30,049 bases of DNA from an uncultured Prevotella sp. (GTDB taxonomy: Bacteria > Bacteroidota > Bacteroidia > Bacteroidales > Bacteroidaceae). The stretch covers positions 1-30,049 of the forward strand of contig CAAFRM010000241.1 of assembly GCA_900765465.1 (NCBI GenBank). Reading direction: 5' to 3'. Of this stretch, positions 23,187-30,049 are shown in pieces; position 1 is the first letter of the stretch; the number at the start of each line of letters is the position of its first letter. The position numbers and the translations under genes are program-made. The notes under the pieces were generated by a model. That model was not told where the DNA came from, ran no database searches, and was given only the letters and a program-made list of their open reading frames with translations.

Positions 23187-24552
23187 AAGTCATCTCCTCG
23201 CCACGGTAGGCAGCATCAAAGGCACCCTTGTTATAGACAAGGTGACCATTGCAGAAGGTCTGCTCCACCTGCCACTGATATTCATGTCCCTCCATCGGAC
23301 TCCACTTGCACTTGCTCTGGATGACATCCTTTGTAACGGTCCATGGAGAATGAGGCTTCACGATGACGATATCTGCCTGATAACCCTTGCGCAGGAAACC
23401 ACGCTGGGCTACCCGGAAGAGCTGAGCCGGCTGATGCGCCATCAGCTCAACCATCCGTTCGATGGTAAGCACGCCTTCATCTACCAGTTCCAGCATGGAA
23501 ACGAGCGAGAACTGTACCATCGGCATACCCGAAGCCGCCTTGGCACATCCCCCCTGCTTGTCCTTCCACTCGTGTGGAGCATGGTCGGTACCGATGGTGG
23601 CAATGGTTCCGTCGTTGAGCGCCTTGCGCAAGGCATCACGGTCTGCCAGGGTCTTGATGGCAGGATTGCACTTGATGAGTGCCTTCTTCGTAGCATAGTC
23701 GGCATCCGAGAAGACGAGATGGGCTATCACCGCCTCTCCTGTAATCTGAGGAAGAGGAATACCATCTCCGGAAAGCTCACTCGCCTTTCCGTTCTGATGG
23801 GCGAAGAGTTCCAGCTCCCGGGCTGTCGTAACATGGGCGATATGCAGACGGGTACCAAACTCGCGGGCTAATTCCACTGCGAGTTTGCTGCTCTCATAGC
23901 ATGCCTCTTCGCTGCGGATTTCCGGATGATGCTCCACGGCAGGATCCTCTCCGTACTTAGCCTTGGCCTCTGCCATGTTGCGGTTGATGATTCCGGTATC
24001 CTCGCAGTGCGTCATCACCGGCAGGTTCAGGTCCTTAGCCGTCTTGAAGACGCGCTTCAGCGATTCCATCTTATCCACCAGCATATTACCGGTGCTGGAA
24101 CCCATGAAGAGCTTGATGCCAGGCACATGGTGCATATCCAGCTGGGCAAAGGAATCCACGTTGTCATTGGTGGCACCATAGAAGAAGCTGTAGTTCACAT
24201 GACTCTTCTCTGCGCCCAACTTTCTCTTGTCATTCCACGCCTGCAGTTCGGTAGTCTGCGGCACGGTATTCGGCATTTCCATATAGGAAGTCACGCCGCC
24301 ATAGGCAGCCGCACGGCTCTCACTCTCAATATCCGCCTTGCGGGTAAGTCCCGGCTCACGGAAATGAACATGGTCATCTATTACACCCGGCAAAACGAAA
24401 CACCCCGTAGCATCCACTACTTCATCGTAGATGCCACGGGGAGCCATGCCTTCAAATATATCTGAAATCACTTCACCATCGACTAGAAGATCGCCCTGGA
24501 ATGAGCGACCTTCATTGACAATAGTTCCGCCTTTAATTAACATTTTAGACAT
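23173..24552 (-). CDS. pyrC: Dihydroorotase
   Basis: A 459-aa amidohydrolase of the class I (Bacteroidota) dihydroorotase type. The N-terminal small beta domain (LIKGGTIVNEGRSF) leads to the metal site DDHVHFREPG (H61, H63), GIKLFMGSSTGN, MTHCEDT, IAHVTTARE and the catalytic Asp in GTDHAPHEWKD. It closes carbamoyl-aspartate to dihydroorotate in de novo UMP synthesis. Allantoinases and dihydropyrimidinases share this fold; GSSTGN and DHAPHEW favour dihydroorotase. It starts 27 bases after the DUF4369 lipoprotein gene, without a clear promoter between, and heads the block with the MetH-activation gene, metallophosphoesterase and plsC. Confidence 0.92.
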   Translation of the reverse strand: MSKMLIKGGTIVNEGRSFQGDLLVDGEVISDIFEGMAPRGIYDEVVDATGCFVLPGVIDDHVHFREPGLTRKADIESESRAAAYGGVTSYMEMPNTVPQTTELQAWNDKRKLGAEKSHVNYSFFYGATNDNVDSFAQLDMHHVPGIKLFMGSSTGNMLVDKMESLKRVFKTAKDLNLPVMTHCEDTGIINRNMAEAKAKYGEDPAVEHHPEIRSEEACYESSKLAVELAREFGTRLHIAHVTTARELELFAHQNGKASELSGDGIPLPQITGEAVIAHLVFSDADYATKKALIKCNPAIKTLADRDALRKALNDGTIATIGTDHAPHEWKDKQGGCAKAASGMPMVQFSLVSMLELVDEGVLTIERMVELMAHQPAQLFRVAQRGFLRKGYQADIVIVKPHSPWTVTKDVIQSKCKWSPMEGHEYQWQVEQTFCNGHLVYNKGAFDAAYRGEEMTYDKR

Positions 24553-24579
24553 AGTATTTCTTTTTTCTAAACTTTGAAT

Positions 24580-25407
24580 TTACTCTTTTGCTTCAGGAAT
24601 GCTTGGCTTCGCCAGTTCGTTAGGCGTTGGTGCAGGAGCCGCATTCGGATCGGTCTGCGGAGCCGCCATCTGTCCTGCCTGCATGCTTGGATCCATCTGC
24701 GCTTCGTGGGTACCGTTCATGATAGCCTGGTTTTCCTGTGCTTTCTGGTAGTAGTCCTTCACGTATGGATCGCTCTTGAAGTGCTCGGTAGCCTTGCTCA
24801 TGATATCCTCTATCCATGGCGAAAGCATCGGATACTGGTTGCCCATGGTTACGAGAAAGAATACGCCTGGTCCCAAGACATTCTCGAAGTTGTCGGTAAT
24901 GAAGGTAGTCACCAGCTTGTCCTCCTGCTCGGAGAGCTGCATCGCCTCAGCATTCAGCTGGGCAGTCACCGCCTGCATATCGCTTCCATTCATGATGGCC
25001 TGGTCGTGCTTATGCACCAGTTCCCGCTGCTGGCTCTGCAGCTGCTGGTATTTCTTGAAGAATCCGAAGAGCTTGTCGTTGAGTGGCGTTCCACTTACTA
25101 CCTGCTGTACATCGTCGAGTTTCACGGTAATGCTTCCCGCCTCCAGCACCAGCGGCAGAACAGGCTCATCGTCCATGAATACATTTGCCATTCTTGCAGA
25201 ATCTACCGTTCCCTGGAAATGGAACTGTCCATGTACCACATCACAGGAGTCGATCTTGCTGAATTCGTTATTCTTTAAGATTTGAAGGTAGAGCATACGG
25301 CCATCCAGGGTACTCACGTTGGAAGTACCCGAAATATCGTAGCTACTGGCGCATGAGGTAAGCGCCACCAAGGTGATAAGTGCGTAAAATATCTTATTCA
25401 TAAGCAT
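24580..25407 (-). CDS. DUF4369-like lipoprotein without thioredoxin domain
   Basis: 275 aa. A lipoprotein signal ends in LTSC (C19, or C17 if M3 is the start). Residues about 22-115 resemble the DUF4369 beta domain found in front of TlpA-type thioredoxins (DGRMLYLQIL, ARMANVFMDDEPVLPLVLEAG), followed by a helical part (115-215) and a Pro/Ala/Gln-rich, probably disordered tail (235-275). The usual CxxC thioredoxin domain is absent. Probably anchored to the outer membrane facing the periplasm; the residues after the Cys (ASSYD) are not a surface-export signal. Function unknown. Own promoter box at 25428-25435; probably leads into pyrC. Confidence 0.78.
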   Translation of the reverse strand: MLMNKIFYALITLVALTSCASSYDISGTSNVSTLDGRMLYLQILKNNEFSKIDSCDVVHGQFHFQGTVDSARMANVFMDDEPVLPLVLEAGSITVKLDDVQQVVSGTPLNDKLFGFFKKYQQLQSQQRELVHKHDQAIMNGSDMQAVTAQLNAEAMQLSEQEDKLVTTFITDNFENVLGPGVFFLVTMGNQYPMLSPWIEDIMSKATEHFKSDPYVKDYYQKAQENQAIMNGTHEAQMDPSMQAGQMAAPQTDPNAAPAPTPNELAKPSIPEAKE

Positions 25408-25427
25408 TATAATTCACATTCAGTGAA

Positions 25428-25435
25428 CAAAAGTA
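25428..25435 (-). promoter_or_regulatory. -7 box of DUF4369 lipoprotein gene
   Basis: Minus strand reads TACTTTTG, 20 bases upstream of the first ATG (25407) and 26 upstream of the next one (25401). A start at 25401 would leave a more normal leader. Confidence 0.6.
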
Positions 25436-25501
25436 CAATCATTTCTTGAAGTACCGAAATAAATTGATGCAATTTAATTGAATATTACAAGTATTTATGT
25501 T

Positions 25502-25927
25502 TTATTTGCATTCTTCCCCCTTCATTTCGTGCGAAATGCGGAAGGTGGTGTAGAGTTCCAGGATAGATGCCACCAGCATCACCACAATCCACTTGCCGTA
25601 GAAGATGGAGTAAAAGAGCTGCGGATTGCCCAGCCATTTCTCGGTAAAGGTATAGACCGTATCCACCATCGAGATGCCGGCAAAGACAAAGAGGATGTTG
25701 GCTACATTCTGGATGCGCTTCAGGCGATGGATGACAGTCGACTTGCCCTCATAGGTCTGCATCGACTGGATTACGCTGAAGAGCACGGTGCCCAGAAGGA
25801 ACACCCAGCTCGTGGTTTCCACCAGCGAAGGATAAATCTGTTTCAGCACAAAGCTGCACGCACCGACAACCATCAGCACGCCGCCCAACAAAAACAAAGC
25901 ACTCTGTATTTTATTCAACTGTTTCAT
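25502..25927 (-). CDS. Small four-helix membrane protein, unknown function
   Basis: A 141-aa protein with four membrane segments (about 9-29, 39-55, 74-93 and 108-126) and short polar ends. No catalytic motif. It follows the FtsB-like gene by 66 bases on the same strand and is probably in its transcript, but nothing in the sequence ties it to cell division. I do not recognise the family beyond a general resemblance to small conserved Bacteroidota membrane proteins. Confidence 0.7.
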   Translation of the reverse strand: MKQLNKIQSALFLLGGVLMVVGACSFVLKQIYPSLVETTSWVFLLGTVLFSVIQSMQTYEGKSTVIHRLKRIQNVANILFVFAGISMVDTVYTFTEKWLGNPQLFYSIFYGKWIVVMLVASILELYTTFRISHEMKGEECK

Positions 25928-25968
25928 CTTTCTTTTTTTTCTTTTTCTGTTCGTTCACCCTTATTATA

Positions 25969-25996
25969 TATAGATAGCGTTATATAGATTGCGTTA
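25969..25996. repeat. 14-bp duplication carrying the stop codon
   Basis: On the minus strand, TAACGCAATCTATA is followed at once by TAACGCTATCTATA. The first TAA is the stop codon of the FtsB-like gene; the second copy repeats it in the downstream gap. One mismatch in 14. Confidence 0.8.
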
Positions 25997-26350
25997 CCGG
26001 ATGGAATCCTTGTCCTCCTCGTTTTCATCGATCTCCACCGAACCGGGCAGGTCCGTGCTCAGCACGAAGATATCCTCATTGTCAGCCTTCATGAAGTAGC
26101 GTTCGCGTGCTATCTTGCCGAAGACTTCCGGTCCCTTGCGCATTTCCTGCAGGATGCGGAGATCCCGATCATACTCCGTTCTGTACTTTTCTATCTCAGA
26201 ACGCAGCGTGGCTATCTCAATCTGATACTTGATATGCTGGCGGATGCTATTGTCGTCAATGACACCCACTATCAAAACACCCGCAATTATCACTATAAGA
26301 TATTTATAGTGAGCGAGATAATTCCATATAATACTTAACTTTTGACTCAT
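25994..26350 (-). CDS. FtsB/DivIC-type septum formation initiator
   Basis: The start is placed at 26350 (MSQKLSIIWNYL), giving 118 aa; the frame upstream of it covers the promoter and the dnaX leader. It has one membrane helix (about 18-35, YLIVIIAGVLIVGV), then a coiled coil (about 45-80, IEIATLRSEIEKYRTEYD) and the conserved IARERYFMK motif, which is the DivIC/FtsB signature near the end of the coil. These proteins join FtsL and FtsQ in the divisome on the outer face of the inner membrane. The acidic tail (DENEEDKD) is variable. Its promoter lies back to back with that of dnaX. Confidence 0.88.
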   Translation of the reverse strand: MSQKLSIIWNYLAHYKYLIVIIAGVLIVGVIDDNSIRQHIKYQIEIATLRSEIEKYRTEYDRDLRILQEMRKGPEVFGKIARERYFMKADNEDIFVLSTDLPGSVEIDENEEDKDSIR

Positions 26351-26369
26351 TAATTTCCGAATTTGTTTG

Positions 26370-26397
26370 CAAAGATAATATTTTTTTGTTATCTTTG
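26370..26397. promoter_or_regulatory. Back-to-back divergent -7 boxes of ftsB-like and dnaX genes
   Basis: TATCTTTG is present on the minus strand at 26370-26377 and on the plus strand at 26390-26397, only 12 bases apart; the two form a perfect inverted repeat (TGCAAAGATAA and its complement). For dnaX the -33 TTTG is at 26366-26369 with a 20-base spacing, inside the other promoter's start region. The two promoters share DNA, so only one polymerase can bind at a time. Confidence 0.7.
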
Positions 26398-26450
26398 CAT
26401 CACAATTAAGAAAAAATAATGTAAGTGAACGTATATTCAAGCAAAAAAGA

Positions 26451-28307
26451 ATGGAAGAATACATAGTTTCGGCTAGAAAATACCGTCCGATGACCTTTGA
26501 TTCGGTGGTTGGACAGAGTGCGTTGACTACCACATTGAAGAATGCAGTGAAGAGTGGCAAGCTTGCCCACGCTTATCTTTTCTGCGGTCCGAGAGGTGTG
26601 GGAAAGACCACCTGTGCCCGCATCTTTGCCAAGGCAATCAACTGCGAGCACCCTCGCGAGGACGGCGAGGCATGCAATACCTGCGAGAGCTGCCAGGCTT
26701 TCAACGAGCAGCGCTCCTACAACATCTTCGAGCTGGATGCCGCCAGCAACAATGGTGTCGATCAGATCAAGACCCTGATGGAGCAGACCCGCATCCCGCC
26801 TCAGGTAGGCAAATACAAGGTGTTCATCATCGACGAGGTCCACATGCTCAGTGCCGCCGCCTTCAATGCCTTTCTCAAGACCTTGGAGGAGCCGCCATCG
26901 CACGTGATCTTCATCCTCGCCACCACCGAGAAGCACAAGATCCTGCCTACCATTTTGAGTAGATGCCAGATCTACGACTTCGAGCGGATGACCGTGCCCA
27001 ATACCATCGCCCACCTCAAGATGGTGGCAGAGAAGGAAGGCATCCAATACGAGGAGCAGGCGCTTGCCGTCATCGCCGAGAAGGCAGACGGAGGTATGCG
27101 AGATGCCCTCTCCATCTTCGACCAGGCTGCCAGCTTCTGCCAGGGCGACATCACCTACCAGAAGGTGATAGAAGACCTGAACGTGCTCGACAGCGACAAC
27201 TACTTCAAGCTCGTGGACCTCGCCCTGGAGAACAAGGTGAGCCAGATGATGCTGCTGCTCGACAATATCCTGGGCAAGGGATTCGACGGCGGAAACATGA
27301 TTCAGGGACTCGCCCAGCACGTACGCAACGTGATGATGGCGAAGGATACCCAGACCCTGCCGCTGCTGGAAACCAGCGAAGAACAGAAGGCAAAATACGT
27401 GGAGCAGGCTAAGAAGGCCCCAACACCTTTCTTATATAAGGCACTCCAGCTGATGAACAACTGCGATGTGCAGTACCGACAGAGTTCCAACAAGCGACTG
27501 CTCGTAGAGCTGACCCTGATACAGATTGGTCAGATTACCCAGCCGGAAGACCAGGATGTGCCTAGTGCGGGGCGTACGCCCCACAGACTAAAATCCCTGT
27601 TTCAGAAAATCGTTGCCCAGCTTAAGCCTGCCTCTCAGGGTGCAGGTGCCGGGCAAGAGAGCGGCAGCAAGGCTCCCATTACAGGAGCACAGCCTGTCGC
27701 TGCAGCTACTGCTGCGCCTATATCAACAGAGAAAAACGGCTCAGAGGAAGCTGCTTCCGCAGCATCGCCGAAGGCAAAGACCATTCTCAAGTCGCCGGCT
27801 CAGGTAAAGCTGAAAGGCATCGGCATGAGCTTCGCCAACCTGGAGAAGACGGAGCAGAACAGCCAGCGCATCTACAATCCTATCGACCAGCTCAAGGAAG
27901 AGACACCGGCATCAACCGGAACTGCCGCCAACCACGACCAGCCTTTCACCCAGGAACAGGTAGAAGGCCAGTGGATCAGCATGTGTCTGAGAATGCAAGG
28001 CATCAAGGACTTCATCGGACTTGCCAATCGCATGAAACCGATCGTACCTACCATCACCGACTTTCCGCATATCGAGGTAGTCATCGACAACAAGCTGCTG
28101 CTCGACGACGTAGTCAAGATCAAGGGCAGAATCCTGCAGACCTTCAGAATCGGCCTGAACAACAGCCAGGTAACCCTCGACTACCGTCTGGCTGAATCGG
28201 ATGAAGTAACCCGCATCCTCTCCAAGCGAGAGATACTTGAGAATATGATAAAGGAAAACCCTGCCATCGGCAAACTGACCCAGGATCTACGGTTAGTCAT
28301 GGCATAA
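26451..28307 (+). CDS. dnaX: DNA polymerase III gamma/tau subunit
   Basis: 618 aa. N-terminal AAA+ clamp-loader ATPase: Walker A GPRGVGKT (46-53), zinc module with C65, C75, C78 and C81, DEVH (128-131), and LSRC sensor near 168, followed by the lid and collar domains to about 365. The tau-type linker (about 370-500) is Ala/Gln/Pro-rich, and the C-terminal part (about 510-618: WISMCLRMQGIKDF) probably binds the polymerase alpha subunit. It loads the sliding clamp and couples the replisome. I see no clear A-run slippery site, so a short gamma form is not predicted. A GC-rich palindrome lies in the linker at 27569-27582. A serine hydrolase gene follows after 23 bases. Confidence 0.95.
   Translation: MEEYIVSARKYRPMTFDSVVGQSALTTTLKNAVKSGKLAHAYLFCGPRGVGKTTCARIFAKAINCEHPREDGEACNTCESCQAFNEQRSYNIFELDAASNNGVDQIKTLMEQTRIPPQVGKYKVFIIDEVHMLSAAAFNAFLKTLEEPPSHVIFILATTEKHKILPTILSRCQIYDFERMTVPNTIAHLKMVAEKEGIQYEEQALAVIAEKADGGMRDALSIFDQAASFCQGDITYQKVIEDLNVLDSDNYFKLVDLALENKVSQMMLLLDNILGKGFDGGNMIQGLAQHVRNVMMAKDTQTLPLLETSEEQKAKYVEQAKKAPTPFLYKALQLMNNCDVQYRQSSNKRLLVELTLIQIGQITQPEDQDVPSAGRTPHRLKSLFQKIVAQLKPASQGAGAGQESGSKAPITGAQPVAAATAAPISTEKNGSEEAASAASPKAKTILKSPAQVKLKGIGMSFANLEKTEQNSQRIYNPIDQLKEETPASTGTAANHDQPFTQEQVEGQWISMCLRMQGIKDFIGLANRMKPIVPTITDFPHIEVVIDNKLLLDDVVKIKGRILQTFRIGLNNSQVTLDYRLAESDEVTRILSKREILENMIKENPAIGKLTQDLRLVMA
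27569..27582. repeat. Perfect GC-rich palindrome inside dnaX linker
   Basis: GGGGCGTACGCCCC is an exact 14-base palindrome within the coding frame (around residues 373-378), extending to an imperfect 20-mer from 27566 to 27585. It encodes part of SAGRTPHRL, a basic run unlike the Ala/Gln linker around it, so it may be an inserted repeat element rather than native linker. Confidence 0.5.
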
Positions 28308-28330
28308 ACAAACAGAATAGTAAGACAATA

Positions 28331-29641
28331 ATGGCAAGAAGACTTAGAAAGAAGCGTATAGCCGTGATACTGCTCACGTTTACAGCCCTCATCGGATGGA
28401 CCACCCACAGCTGCGTATCGCGCTGCACCTCATCCGACAAGGAGAAATCTGCAGATTCACTGCCTACGGTACATATCAACGATTCCATCACCAATGCCCT
28501 CACCGAGGGAAAGGCATACCAGGAGATGGATTCCGTCATCGAGAGATACCTCAAGAGATGGGAAATCAACGGTGCCCAGCTCGTCATCACCCGCAACGAC
28601 TCCCTGCTCTATGCCCGTGGATTCGGATGGGCAGACAAGGAAAGGGGCATCCGTATGGAACCCAACATGCTGATGCGCTTTGCATCCGTATCCAAGCTCA
28701 TCACCGCTGCCGGCATCATGAAGCTCGTAGAGATGAAGAAGCTGCGCATGGGCGACAAGGTGTTCGGACAGCAGGGCATCCTCTGCGATACCACCTATAA
28801 CAACAGTATCAAGGACCAGCGCTACTACAACATCACCGTAGAGCAGCTACTGCGCCACCAGGCAGGTTTCAACAACTATGCCGGCGACCCGGTATCCTCC
28901 ACCCGTTACATCATGATGCAGAACCACCTCACCACCCCTCCCGACCACCCTACCCTGCTCAGGATTCTTCTGAAGCGTCATCTGGGTTATACACCGGGCG
29001 AGGGCAAGTGCTACAGCAATCTGGGCTATATGATTCTCTCGATGATCGTGGAGAAGAAGAGCGGAATGAAATACGAGAACTTCATCCAGAAGTATGTGCT
29101 CCAGCCAGCCGGCTGTTTCGACATGCACATTGCGGGCACCTATTACAAGGACCGCCGTCCTAACGAGACGAAGTATTACATGCATCAGGGCAGCATTCCG
29201 GTTTATGAGTACAACAACAGCGGCAGGATGGTAGAGAAGTGCTATGGCGATACTGACCTTCCCCGACTCTCGGGAGCAGGAGCCTGGTGCGGTTCGGCAG
29301 CCGAGCTGTCGAGATTCATTGCGAGCATCGACGGCATGCCTCATGTCAAGGATATCCTGAGCAGGAAGAGTGTGCAGTTCATGACGCAGGAACAGCCTGA
29401 CCATCAGTACTCCATCGGCTGGAACTACACGCCGAAGAGCAACCGCCCTTGGATCCGCACGGGTTCCCTTGCCGGCACCTCTGCGCTGATTCTGAAATAT
29501 CCCGACGGTCAGTGCTGGATTCTCATCACCAACACTTCCACCTGGAAGGGTCATGGCTTCAGCAACGACACCATGGCATTCTTCGAGAAGCTGCGCAAGA
29601 AATATATGCCGCAGATGCCAAAGCGTGATCTCTTCCTGTAA
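28331..29641 (+). CDS. Serine hydrolase of the class C beta-lactamase / DD-peptidase family
   Basis: 436 aa. One N-terminal membrane anchor or uncleaved signal (about 8-26) after a basic start (MARRLRKKR). The catalytic motifs are S119-V-S-K122 in MRFASVSKL and Y228-S-N230 in CYSNLGY, with a third motif RTGSLAG replacing the usual KTG/HTG (about 377-383). The family includes AmpC-type beta-lactamases, DD-carboxypeptidases and esterases. Likely periplasmic, probably trimming a peptide or ester; the native substrate is unknown and this sequence alone does not show drug resistance. It begins 23 bases after dnaX and is probably co-transcribed. GC is higher here than in the left half of the window. 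Confidence 0.88.
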   Translation: MARRLRKKRIAVILLTFTALIGWTTHSCVSRCTSSDKEKSADSLPTVHINDSITNALTEGKAYQEMDSVIERYLKRWEINGAQLVITRNDSLLYARGFGWADKERGIRMEPNMLMRFASVSKLITAAGIMKLVEMKKLRMGDKVFGQQGILCDTTYNNSIKDQRYYNITVEQLLRHQAGFNNYAGDPVSSTRYIMMQNHLTTPPDHPTLLRILLKRHLGYTPGEGKCYSNLGYMILSMIVEKKSGMKYENFIQKYVLQPAGCFDMHIAGTYYKDRRPNETKYYMHQGSIPVYEYNNSGRMVEKCYGDTDLPRLSGAGAWCGSAAELSRFIASIDGMPHVKDILSRKSVQFMTQEQPDHQYSIGWNYTPKSNRPWIRTGSLAGTSALILKYPDGQCWILITNTSTWKGHGFSNDTMAFFEKLRKKYMPQMPKRDLFL

Positions 29642-29654
29642 AAAGGACAGAGGG

Positions 29655-29903
29655 ATGTTTTACCACAACCAGTATTTAAAGAAGCGTATGGATTCATTAT
29701 TTCTATTTCAGTTTTCATGCTTCATATTCCTGCTCATCAATGCCTTCATCGTAGCACTCTCTCATCTGCATGTAAGATGGGAGAACAAGCGGTATGAGCG
29801 TTCAACATCCTCCTCTATACCCCCTGCTTCTCGCTCATCTCCATAGGAATCTACAACATAGAAACCACCCGTGCCAACCTCAGAAAGATGACGGGGAAAC
29901 GAC
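29655..29903 (+). pseudogene. Remnant of a membrane protein with frameshift and deletion
   Basis: The frame from 29655 (MFYHNQYLKK) codes for a membrane helix (FLFQFSCFIFLLINAFIVAL) and then WENKRYERS, after which it turns into SSSIPPASRSSP and stops at 29846. In another frame from 29801 a sensible membrane sequence resumes: FNILLYTPCFSLISIGIYNIET, then TRANLRKM, ending near 29890. The two pieces look like parts of one multi-helix protein that lost a middle section, shifted frame and lost its C-terminus. In style it resembles the membrane part of Bacteroidota membrane-bound regulators, but I cannot name the family. Confidence 0.5.
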
Positions 29904-29946
29904 AAGGGTCTATATGCCACGATGAAAAGGTGGCGTATAGACCCTT
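29904..29946. terminator. Long inverted repeat between convergent genes
   Basis: 29904-29920 pairs with 29930-29946 over 17 bp (one G-T pair), with a 9-nt loop. AAGGGTCTATA and TATAGACCCTT are the outer arms. It lies between the plus-strand remnant and the minus-strand gene end at 29992, as a shared terminator would, though there is no long T-run. Confidence 0.55.
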
Positions 29947-29991
29947 GATTATATGGTGACATTCGTAATCTACATCTCCGCTTTCTGTTTT

Positions 29992-30049
29992 TTATGAATT
30001 GCTCAGATTCTTAATGATTTCCAAAGACAGCTGGGTAGCTTTGGCAACC
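29992..30049 (-). CDS. C-terminal tail of an unidentified gene (cut by window end)
   Basis: The minus strand from the window edge reads VAKATQLSLEIIKNLSNS and a TAA stop at 29992-29994. The stretch reads like a normal amphipathic C-terminal helix. It is too short to assign. It converges with the plus-strand remnant at 29655, with an inverted repeat between. Confidence 0.4.
   Translation of the reverse strand, partial: VAKATQLSLEIIKNLSNS

Noticed and set aside
26351..26560. 70-residue N-terminal extension of the FtsB-like protein
   Set aside because: Covers the divergent promoter and the start of dnaX; the family begins just before the membrane helix.
26406..27320. 304-codon minus-strand frame
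   Set aside because: Shadow opposite the dnaX ATPase domain; starts inside the clear coding sequence.
26451..28307. Programmed frameshift producing a gamma form of DnaX
   Set aside because: No A-rich slippery heptamer with a downstream hairpin is visible near the end of the ATPase part.
28331..29641. Antibiotic-resistance beta-lactamase
   Set aside because: The SxxK and YxN motifs define a broad family; the third motif is RTG and no resistance-linked neighbour exists.

Overview
The window looks like a chromosomal segment of a gut-type Bacteroidota, most likely Prevotella/Segatella. The reasons are: many -7 boxes of the form TAnnTTTG instead of sigma-70 boxes; few Shine-Dalgarno sites; a hybrid sensor/AraC regulator (HTCS); a DUF6377 TPR regulator; lipoproteins of Bacteroidota style; type B ribosomal protein L31; TrpB2; and a UDK/PyrC/Mfd/DnaX housekeeping set. 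Genus is an inference from protein style; no search was run. I see no tRNA, rRNA, CRISPR array, transposase or prophage gene.

Layout. 1-355: start of rfbD (minus, cut by the window edge). 356-982: gene-free, with a candidate minus-strand small RNA and the promoter of the next gene. 983-2599: DUF6377 regulator (plus). 2671-4086: SDR oxidoreductase and histidine phosphatase (minus). 4312-4917: DUF308 membrane protein (plus). 5026-7297: an endonuclease/exonuclease/phosphatase protein, a uracil-DNA-glycosylase-superfamily protein and uridine kinase, in one minus operon. 7683-7934: L31 type B with a structured leader (plus). 8033-8773: Asp/Trp-rich surface-type lipoprotein (minus). 9023-13078: a 1351-aa HTCS regulator whose kinase ATPase domain is absent. 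13079-13638: terminator and a ~115-nt candidate sRNA. 13639-14193: glutathione peroxidase. 14281-15642: TrpB2 (minus). 15643-15999: a second ~105-nt candidate sRNA (plus). 16000-24552: a long minus block, read pyrC, MetH-activation-domain protein, metallophosphoesterase, PlsC, then (own promoter) dolichol-phosphate-mannose-type glycosyltransferase and mfd. 24580-26350: DUF4369 lipoprotein, 4-TM protein and FtsB-like protein (minus). 26451-29641: dnaX and a class-C-beta-lactamase-fold serine hydrolase (plus). 29655-29903: a broken membrane-protein remnant. 29992-30049: the tail of a minus-strand gene.

The most interesting signals are: the HTCS protein that keeps phosphoacceptor His and Asp but lacks any HATPase domain and carries Lys where Glu follows the His; three standalone promoter-terminator units with no ORF (candidate small RNAs), one with a perfect 7-3-7 palindrome over its -33 region; and a set of short tandem duplications anchored on or next to stop codons. 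Almost all the protein-coding genes are ordinary core genes.
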